From Lamellibrachia columna (lineage: Eukaryota; Annelida; Polychaeta; Sabellida; Siboglinidae): a stretch of 64,000 nt of DNA. The position numbers and the translations under genes were made by a program. Below are positions 63,785-64,000 of this stretch, in pieces. The notes below the pieces were generated by a model. The model saw only the letters and a list, made by a program, of their open reading frames with translations. It was not told the DNA's origin and ran no database searches. Position 1 is the first letter of the stretch. Every line of letters starts with the position of its first letter. Location: contig OY759263.1 of NCBI GenBank assembly GCA_963662155.1, positions 30,235,023-30,299,022 on the forward strand. Direction: 5' to 3'.

Positions 63785-64000
63785 CTATAGATCGTCCCAA
63801 CCAGCCAATGACGTCAAAGCCTTGCGTCTTTCGGGGGGTGGGGTGGGCATGGTATGTTCCATTCGACGGCTCTTACGGCCGAGGGGTGTCCAACTGAGCG
63901 ATCTTCGTGCACTACCTGTAGCAGCAGCACGCAGAGGAGTACGTGACCGACGAGAGGGAGAGATCGACGGCTCCGGACGTATGTAGGCTCTTCTGGCGAC
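63785..64000 (-). CDS. basic Arg/Ser-rich protein A, 5' end outside window
   Basis: Open from the window edge to TAG at 63785-63787. It is rich in Arg, Ser and Pro (RRAYIRPEPS, SRRSRTP, TGSARRS), then MPTPPPERRKA and LAGWDDL at the end. The last 20 residues resemble the tail of protein B, and the DNA around the two stop codons also aligns. The basic body could bind DNA or be a packaging protein; this cannot be settled from the fragment. Confidence 0.5.
   Translation of the reverse strand, partial: VARRAYIRPEPSISPSRRSRTPLRAAATGSARRSLSWTPLGRKSRRMEHTMPTPPPERRKALTSLAGWDDL

Noticed and set aside
63495..63800. 101-codon minus-strand frame across proteins A, B and C
   Set aside because: It runs out of phase through the three small genes. 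The DPQD-x-YRSIV and PPP-RKA conservation is in the other frames.

Overview
This is a window of an invertebrate animal nuclear genome, probably aquatic. Three spliced host genes with GT-AG introns sit in AT-rich, repeat-dense DNA. The right end is an intronless, GC-rich virus-like transposon. The phylum cannot be fixed from the sequence. All three host genes were assembled by eye from exons whose splice sites and reading phases agree.

Layout. (1) About 1-13.7 kb, plus strand: the C-terminal 12 exons of a GABA-B receptor (class C GPCR, subtype-2-like), continuing from beyond the left edge. (2) About 14-21.3 kb: a graveyard of partial copies of the two neighbouring genes, namely the last exon of a glutamine synthetase (minus strand) and transmembrane exons of the GABA-B receptor (plus strand). 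They suggest past duplication of a tail-to-tail gene pair. (3) 23.5-40.8 kb, minus strand: a complete nine-exon type-I-like glutamine synthetase of 449 residues. Its 10.4-kb first intron holds a 1,500-bp minisatellite of exactly twenty 75-bp units. (4) 41-48.8 kb: fossils of non-LTR retrotransposons, a MITE and local duplications. (5) 48.9-57.4 kb, minus strand: a complete three-exon gene for mitochondrial ribosomal protein L32 (187 residues). Its introns hold a foldback element and a 2.9-kb hAT transposon. (6) About 58.3-64 kb, minus strand: the left part of a Polinton/Maverick (adintovirus-like) element. In transcription order it holds at least three small proteins, a further 53-residue membrane protein, a retroviral-type integrase, a membrane protein, a probable minor capsid protein, a basic core protein, a probable major capsid protein and an adenain-like protease. 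All are uninterrupted. DNA polymerase B and the packaging ATPase are not in the window and would be expected to the right.

The Polinton genes are packed like a viral operon, with overlapping ends and two TGATG stop/start junctions. The points most worth following are the duplicated small-protein cassette, a 53-codon gene hidden before the integrase, a protease lacking the usual acidic triad residue, a glutamine synthetase with two replaced active-site residues, and the origin of the 75-bp minisatellite. No CRISPR array, rRNA gene or functional tRNA gene was seen.
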